The position numbers and the translations under genes were made by a program. A stretch of 64,000 nt of DNA, taken from assembly GCA_008690995.1 (NCBI GenBank), contig VRMN01000001.1, positions 4,650,001 to 4,714,000 on the forward strand, read 5' to 3'. Source of the DNA: Porphyridium purpureum. Its lineage: Eukaryota > Rhodophyta > Bangiophyceae > Porphyridiales > Porphyridiaceae. The notes under the pieces are model-generated. The model did not search any database, had not been told where the DNA came from, and worked only from the letters and a program-made list of their open reading frames with translations. How positions within the stretch are numbered: position 1 is the stretch's first letter; each line of letters opens with the position of its first letter. Shown here in pieces: positions 57,957 to 64,000 of this stretch.

Positions 57957-58026
57957 CTCAAATCCGGCACATCTCAACGGACAACCCCGCCAGCTCCCCA
58001 AATTATGGACGCAGCGATGGAAAATT

Positions 58027-58032
58027 TTATTT
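58027..58032 (-). terminator. candidate polyadenylation signal of the kinesin-like gene
   Basis: AATAAA on the minus strand, six bases past the stop codon and inside the 82-base gap to the next gene's start. Confidence 0.4.
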
Positions 58033-58038
58033 TTTGCT

Positions 58039-61000
58039 TTACGGGCTGGGGCTGAGAATACCAGAGGCAGCAGAAGCAGCTACCTTGTGACGCGGGGCAC
58101 TTATCTGGCACGCAGCGACTTTCTGTGCATATCTGATGTCGCGCAATGTGTTCTCGCGGTGACGGGGCGTATTCGAGAAACCTTCGTGGTCTTCTCGAAA
58201 ATGGGCTGCTGGATCTTGCACATTAAGGAGCATGAGGAGCTTGCCTGGCGCGTCTGGACGACCCCCAAGCGCCCGCCGAAGGAGCTGCGTCAGTCGTGAG
58301 GAGGTGTACGGAACGGCGTGCGCGCGTGCTGCAGCGTCTTTGCCTTTGCTGCAGTTGAGAGCTCGAAGACACTCATTCAGCGCAGCAACGTTCTTTTCGC
58401 GGACATCGCGACCGTGCAGATACACGAGATGCAGTGCGCCACGCTCGCGCTCGCGGACTTCCGCGCTTTCACTTTCGTGCCGCTCGTCTTCAAAAAACAC
58501 ACAGGTGTCATCGCTCGGAACCGCGTGCTCCGCGGTGCGAATACTGAACGATACCACGCGATGCACTCCAGCACTGCCTGAGTTGCCACTCATTTCCTCT
58601 TTGTACTTTTCGACAAAGGATATGTGGTTTTCGGGCGAGTCTATGCGCTGACTGATGCAAGGCAGTACTGTGTCTGCGCCTTTGCTGTCACCGTCAGTAC
58701 ATGAGTCATCGCTGTCTCTCTCAGTTGGAATGATAGTATAACTTGCTTGTGTCTGAAAAGCGCGGGTCACCTGTGGCGCAGAGGATTGCTCCTGCTGTTC
58801 TTTGCGACTCATCTCCGAAACGAGGTGCAGACCGGCTTGTTCAATAAGAGAAACTTCAGCTGCCCTTCCGGCTTCGACTGGCTCCTCGCCGTACACCAAC
58901 ACGCATACATGAAACCCTGCGAGTGCACTCTCAAATACAGGCGCGAGGTCTTGGGCTATTTTCACACTCTGGTCTATTTCGCTGGCAGCGGCCTCGTAGA
59001 CGTTATCAAACTGAAATCTTTGGACTTGCTCATCGACTGGACTCTTCCACGCAAGCATGTTGCTTTGAAGGTCGACGTCTATTTCGCGCGATTGGCCGTC
59101 CTTGACACCGTGCAAGACACACATCACTCGCACATTTCTTCGCAATTCGTGGCCAACGTTTTGGAGACGCCGCTTCAGTGCTAGACTTTCCTCCACTTTT
59201 GCCTCAAATAATTCTAACTGCGCCTGCTGCTGACTTGTGATCGACTCGAGCTCCGCTGAGTGCATTCTCGTTCGTGCAAGCTCGTCGCCTATGCCTTGAA
59301 GCTCGGCGTGTGCGGCCTGCTCCGTAGCTTGCAGACGCCGATGAGCCGCGTGTGTGTCTTTCAGACTCTCTTGCATTTGGACCTGCCTATCACGCTGCCT
59401 CTGTAGGCCAGACATTGTTTCTTCGAGCTTGCGCTCCAAAGAATTCCTCTCATCGGAAGCATGTGAGAGCGCCACACCTTTTTCGACACGTAGAACATCC
59501 AGTTGACTCTGAATCTCTTCAATATCGCGCGATTCTTCCTTTCTGCGTAACTCGTGACTTTTATGCAGGGCGTCCAACTGAGTTTCGGCCGCTTGGAGCT
59601 GAGACATAAGCTCCTGCTCGCGTTGCTGCTCGACCTGAATGGCCTCTTCGCATTTCTGGCGTTCATCCTTGCGCTGCTCGCGCAGTCGCATGAGCTCGTC
59701 AATGCTACCTCGAACATCATTAAGCGATTCTTGCTTCCGGTCAATTGCTTCGCTTATTTCGTTCAACGCGTGCTGCGTTTCTCGCAGCTCGTGCTCGATT
59801 TGCGCAAGCATGTCTTTCAAAGATGAGATACCTTTCTTTTGAGCGTCGAGCTGCACTTTTCTGTCCTGGATTTCCAATCGTTTTTCGTCCATGCGGGTGC
59901 GCTCCTCCTGAAACTCTTGCTGAAGAGAAGCTTTCAAGTCTCGGATGGCATTATCTTGCGCTTGACGCTGTGCTATCAGCTGGCGCTCGAGCTCCTGGAC
60001 ACTTGCTTCTTGCTCGGCAATGCTCTGCTCGAGAGCGTCGCATTCAAGCCGACTTTGGGCCGTTAGTTTTAGCACGCTTTCCTTTTCCGCACCAACGCAG
60101 TCAGTCTGGAGGCGCAACTTTTCAATCTGCTCATTGACTGACGCAAGCTTTCCTCGCGTTTCCTGCGACTCGTTTTGGACGTGCTCAAGCGAGGCCTGGC
60201 TCTCTAAGCGCTGGCTACAAAGCCTCTCGTATGCAACTACTTCTCTTTCAAGTTCAACTCGAGTATTGTGCAGACGCTCCTCTGCGTCCTTAGCTTTTGT
60301 TTTCAGCTGCGCGAGCGCCTCATGCTCAAGCTCAATATGCTGGTCTGCACCACGTAGATTCTCCCCAAACATCCGCTTGTCAGCAGTTAACAAGGCAATT
60401 GTGGATCCTTGTTCCAATATTTGATTCTGCAGCTGGTGGAGTTTTTGTGCCTGTTCAGCAATATCAGCATCCAGTCGCACTTGCTCAACGTCCGCGGCGC
60501 TGAACTCGGTCTGTTTCTGCATCAGCTTCTGCTGCATGTCAAGCACGCTCGCGCGCTCGCGTTGAAGCTCATCAAGTAAGCCCTCGCGCTCGGCGGCAAA
60601 CTGTGCCAGAACGTCGCTCATGTGGGCGGCGGCGCGCTTTCGCACCGATGCTTCCATATTTGAAGCGTGCAACACCCGTTCGCGTTCCAGCTCTACATGT
60701 TGCTGCCGCTGCCTGTCGAGCTCGATGATTTTCTCTGACAGGCGCTCCTCCACTGCCTCGATCTCATGCTCGATGTCCTGGATGACCTTCTTGATCCTCT
60801 TTTTGTACTCGCGCTGCTCATGCGGGGCGCGCCACGGGCGCGTATGATCCTTGCAACCTGGTCCTGATGCCGCCACAGGCCGTGCGGGAGCATCGCGTCC
60901 GGCGTGGGTCGCATTTCGAGCTCCTGCACCCGTCACAACGACTTGCCCCGCACGTGCGCGCGTCCCATCGCCTTTGCGAAGAAAGTTTCTCTGTGGTGCC

Positions 61001-61182
61001 ATCGCACCAGCGCCTGAATCTTTCTTGTTGTTGCCCAAGAATGCCGAGGATGATCCGCAAGAAGATTCAATGACAGGCCCGCTTCCCATGGACCCAAACA
61101 AGCTGTACTCTGACGTCTCGGCAGCCTCGCTGCGTCTCGTGCTTGCGCTCGTGCGCGATCTCAGTGTCGCCCGCGTCTCCAT
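58039..61182 (-). CDS. kinesin-14-like protein with a degenerate motor domain lacking the P-loop
   Basis: A 1,047-residue protein: a head region, a long coiled coil (about residues 95-670) and a C-terminal kinesin-type domain. The neck-motor junction LKRRLQNVGHELRRNVRVMCVLHG fits C-terminal (kinesin-14) motors, followed by FQFDNVYEA and AGFHVCVLVYGEEPVEAG, where active kinesins have the P-loop GQTGSGKT. Switch II (DLAGSE) is YLHGRD here, but the later HAVPYTSSRLTQLLRRALGG and LLMLLNVQD match closely. Thus the fold is kept and the ATP site lost, as in yeast Vik1 and Cik1, which pair with Kar3. It may partner an active kinesin-14 on the spindle. The start is the first ATG; the frame to 61203 begins at GTG. 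Confidence 0.82.
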   Translation of the reverse strand: METRATLRSRTSASTRRSEAAETSEYSLFGSMGSGPVIESSCGSSSAFLGNNKKDSGAGAMAPQRNFLRKGDGTRARAGQVVVTGAGARNATHAGRDAPARPVAASGPGCKDHTRPWRAPHEQREYKKRIKKVIQDIEHEIEAVEERLSEKIIELDRQRQQHVELERERVLHASNMEASVRKRAAAHMSDVLAQFAAEREGLLDELQRERASVLDMQQKLMQKQTEFSAADVEQVRLDADIAEQAQKLHQLQNQILEQGSTIALLTADKRMFGENLRGADQHIELEHEALAQLKTKAKDAEERLHNTRVELEREVVAYERLCSQRLESQASLEHVQNESQETRGKLASVNEQIEKLRLQTDCVGAEKESVLKLTAQSRLECDALEQSIAEQEASVQELERQLIAQRQAQDNAIRDLKASLQQEFQEERTRMDEKRLEIQDRKVQLDAQKKGISSLKDMLAQIEHELRETQHALNEISEAIDRKQESLNDVRGSIDELMRLREQRKDERQKCEEAIQVEQQREQELMSQLQAAETQLDALHKSHELRRKEESRDIEEIQSQLDVLRVEKGVALSHASDERNSLERKLEETMSGLQRQRDRQVQMQESLKDTHAAHRRLQATEQAAHAELQGIGDELARTRMHSAELESITSQQQAQLELFEAKVEESLALKRRLQNVGHELRRNVRVMCVLHGVKDGQSREIDVDLQSNMLAWKSPVDEQVQRFQFDNVYEAAASEIDQSVKIAQDLAPVFESALAGFHVCVLVYGEEPVEAGRAAEVSLIEQAGLHLVSEMSRKEQQEQSSAPQVTRAFQTQASYTIIPTERDSDDSCTDGDSKGADTVLPCISQRIDSPENHISFVEKYKEEMSGNSGSAGVHRVVSFSIRTAEHAVPSDDTCVFFEDERHESESAEVRERERGALHLVYLHGRDVREKNVAALNECLRALNCSKGKDAAARAHAVPYTSSRLTQLLRRALGGRPDAPGKLLMLLNVQDPAAHFREDHEGFSNTPRHRENTLRDIRYAQKVAACQISAPRHKVAASAASGILSPSP

Positions 61183-64000
61183 ATTCGTGGAGAGCGAGGA
61201 CACTTACGAGTGAGTTCCTTCGCTTAATAATTCGTTTGCGTGCTCCTGCTGCAGGCCGGCTCTCGCCGCTGCTGTGGAAACGAAGAGCGAAAGGAGCAAA
61301 ACACACTCTCGCCACAATCAGATAGCTGATCAGCACACAGAGACACAGACGGTCAACTAGACAGACAAACAGACACTCGTGCGCACCAAGCGACAGGCGA
61401 GCAGATGCGTGGACGTGGAGTGTTTCCAATCTCTCTCCCTCTCAACATGCGCTGCGTCTCAACTCGTCAGGCCTTCCCTGTGTGCGCGCTCGCAGAACCG
61501 CGTAGCCCGGGTCGAGCACAAGCGCAGAATTTGTTTTCCTTTTTCAAATTTTTGAAATTCTCGTGCGGATGTACAGTGAGTTTTGCGGAGTACAGCTTGC
61601 GCGCGTGTGTGAATTTATGGCTGCTTGTCGAACATCGGCGCTCGAGCCGACCCGCCAGAGTCAATGGCTCGCCGCTTATGCGATTGTGGCGTCGCTCAGT
61701 TGGTGGCTGAGGGCCGGGCGCAGCTTGATTTGGCACGAGCAACGCCGAGCGGGCCTTTGGCACAAGTGCGCGGACAGTTTTCTATACAGACATGGACACA
61801 TCAACGGCAAACGAGTCAGACTTTTCCGTCCCGTCCTTTGTTCCGCCAGGATCGCTCTGCGTACACATCAGCCTCCATTCTGGGATGCACCACGACCTGC
61901 TGCATGTGCACGCATTTTTTCAGAAGACTTTCACCCACCACCTCCGAGTGACTAAAAATTACCACCAGACGCGGACGGAGAAAATATGAACACGCTGCAG
62001 ACGTCCGCTCTTGCCAGGTTTGGGATGCGAGCGTGAGTCTTAGCAAGGCGAGAGAAATGTTGCTGCAGGAGAAGAGATTGTTTCACGATTGTGCAAAGCT
62101 TGCTATTCTACTGACGAGTGGCGAGGGGAAGTACCTCTGGGCGAAACCGCGTGGAACTTCGCACAATCGGCAAGCGTACTTCAATCGTGCTTTCAGCTAT
62201 TGCTGAATCACTCTGTGTCATATTGACGCGGGGATACGTGAAGTCGTGGGGCTGCGCCAGGGGTCCTCAAGAACATTCGTGAAATCGTGGTGCCATCTCA
62301 ATTTTTGAGCAGTCGTTTTCCTCCTTTTCTTGAAAGATTTGGATCAATGGAGCACGGTCTGTGACCTGTGTCGGACTCTACAACGTGCACCGAGTCCTTG
62401 AAGGCGCGTAATTTGCCAGATTCACTCGTCGCCGTGCACCTGCCGCGCATTTGTACTGGCGGACATCGAACACGGAGCGCCGCAGAACCAAATGTCCTGA
62501 GCTTTTCTGCGCTCTTGACTTCGCTGTTCACTGTTGCAGTGTACTTGTTGCTGGGCTTTTCGTTGTCAAGCTCGACCCTTCCTTGGGCCAAAATCGTTCC
62601 ATCCAGCTCCTCCCCTTCATGCTTCACGACACTGATACTCACTGATGACCTTGTGCTACACAGAGTCCGTCACTCTTCATGCTTGACCAATTCTGCTTGA
62701 TTCTCCCGCAACTGTTCGCTCAAACGGACATCCGTTGCCAGCAACTATTGGAGGTCTCCGCCACCCCCATAAGTACTGCACCGAGCTGAGGAAGTGACGG
62801 CTCAGAAGCGACGTCAAAGCGGCAAGCAAATGTCCGGCCTCCTTGAGAATGCAAAGGCACAGCACCAACGCAACTTATCCAACTGCAACGGGTCATCTGC
62901 AAATGCTGTGAGAGGAAGGGCAGCCAGTGTTAAACAGCTTATCCCTGGCTTTCTTTGGTGTTGGCACAAAGACATCTCAGAAGAAGCCGCTGTAGACTAC
63001 TCCCTTGGCAGGATAGAAAAGTCACCAACTGCTTTCACAAGGAAATACGCTGGACTCTTGCATACTGTCAGGCACTGGCCGTGCGGAGGCATACCCACCA
63101 TGCAATGTTCTTTCGCAAAGCAGCCACGTCTTGCGCTGCAGTCTTCAGGACGATATTAAAGGGCGCTTTCCCCCGCGTCAGCTTCAGATCCCTCTCTGCT
63201 ACAGCATTATGAAGCGATACTTTTGTCCTACGCCAGTGGCCTTCAAAAGGAAAGGTTCACGCAAGCCTTTTCATTTCTACATGAATGCCCTGAAGCCCAA
63301 TGTCCACGTCCGGGTATTCCGACATGAAACTGCGAGATAAACCAGCGAGCGCTCCGGATCCCGTAAATTGCGAGCACGTGCGCGAACGAAGCCATTTTGC
63401 TCTAGTTTGGGGTACTGGGTCAATGTCGGTGCAGGCAGTCACGTTCGAGGAAAAAAGGAAGCAGACTGTGCTGGTGACTGCGGTGGAATTTTCGGCCGAC
63501 TGCACCTCCAAGAGATAACCAAAAAAATGGATCATGCATTACAATCGTCACAGACTCAACTTCAAAAGTCACGTCACCAACCCGTGGCTACTGGAATAAT
63601 TCATGACTCGAAGCCTCACCAATCCTCTGTGAGATGCATCTTCATCGGGCCTCAACACTTCGGCGCACAACGAGAACGCTTATCCATCTCCACGCTATCA
63701 CGTCAGTCTGTCAGTGACGTCAGACACAATCGTCAGCACAACACCCCACTTTGGGAGGAATCATGCTGTGCTTCTGTTGCAGGGCGTTTACGCATCCATA
63801 CAAAATTTGCCGACATGGCTCAGATGCCCATCTGGGAAGGAATTGAATGTCCTGTGCAGCTGCAGACGAGGGTAGAGTCTAATTCATGTAAGCACATTAG
63901 ACCACTCCACGTCTATCCCTGTCCCGGAAGCTTGGCTGCGCTGATATCTCCCAGGCACTTTCTTTTTGTGTTTGAGCTGTGAGAATGATCCATTTTCACG
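61183..64000. other. 2.8-kb region without a supportable gene
   Basis: The first 400 bases should contain the kinesin-like gene's promoter; TGTACAGT at 61570-61577 and AGTACAGC at 61589-61596 resemble the GTAC element. From about 62,000 the base composition looks somewhat less GC-rich. Minus-strand stretches at 62298-62642 and 63257-63535 read like protein but match no family I recognise and are isolated. The region could hold a diverged repeat, a relic gene or an unseen gene with introns. Confidence 0.4.

Overview
This window is nuclear DNA of a compact, almost intron-free eukaryote with a plastid. The best fit is a unicellular red alga of the Porphyridium type; this is inferred, not proven. 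Evidence: about 27 long uninterrupted genes on both strands, separated by roughly 50 to 1,600 bases; eukaryote-only machinery (Mediator, SMC6, COG7, APC/C activator, MAP kinase, Derlin, proteasome); a plant-like ubiquitin; a plastid-type ABC1 kinase and an FtsH protease; starch-binding CBM48 domains; and presequences starting with an AFV-x-G motif. Gene starts below are the first plausible in-frame ATG. Several longer reading frames begin at TTG or GTG and were trimmed.

Layout. 0-5 kb: a bacterial-type DNA polymerase III alpha subunit (-). 5-9 kb: an AGFG-like ArfGAP (+), a ubiquitin-cytochrome c fusion (-) and a tandem HIT protein (+). 9-17 kb: thiolase (-), Med21 (+), proteasome alpha4/PSMA7-type subunit (-), SMC6 (+). 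17-26 kb: FtsH (-), ABC1K (+), a half-size adenylate-forming-enzyme relative (+), a ceramidase-like membrane protein (+). 26-31 kb: cystathionine gamma-synthase (-), a double-DEP protein (+), AMPK beta (+). 31-41 kb: formin (-), Cdh1/Fizzy-related (+), COG7 (+). 41-50 kb: DDI1 (-), a secreted phytase-like/choice-of-anchor-I protein (+), a TDY MAP kinase (+). 51-61 kb: a highly modified Rpn13 (-), Derlin (+), a CBM48 protein (-), a TauE/SafE transporter (-) and a kinesin-14-like protein without a P-loop (-). The last 2.8 kb has no supportable gene.

The most striking feature is the ubiquitin-cytochrome c fusion at 7013-7570: one intact frame in which a complete 76-residue ubiquitin is joined directly to a complete 109-residue cytochrome c. 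Ubiquitin fusions normally carry ribosomal proteins eL40 or eS31. Other unusual items are a nuclear DnaE polymerase with a likely plastid presequence, an Rpn13 whose ubiquitin-binding and UCH37-binding domains are separated by a long heptad-repeat coil, a probable ATPase-dead kinesin-14 (Vik1/Cik1-like), an ArfGAP whose arginine finger is lysine, and a GTAC-centred motif (ACTGTACA/TGTACAGT) that recurs in intergenic DNA. Two diverged copies of one non-genic sequence lie about 19 kb apart.

The genes do not form a pathway and look like ordinary eukaryotic gene order. Several concern ubiquitin and protein turnover (ubiquitin fusion, proteasome alpha, Rpn13, DDI1, Cdh1, Derlin), but nothing in the sequence shows co-regulation beyond the shared GTAC motif.
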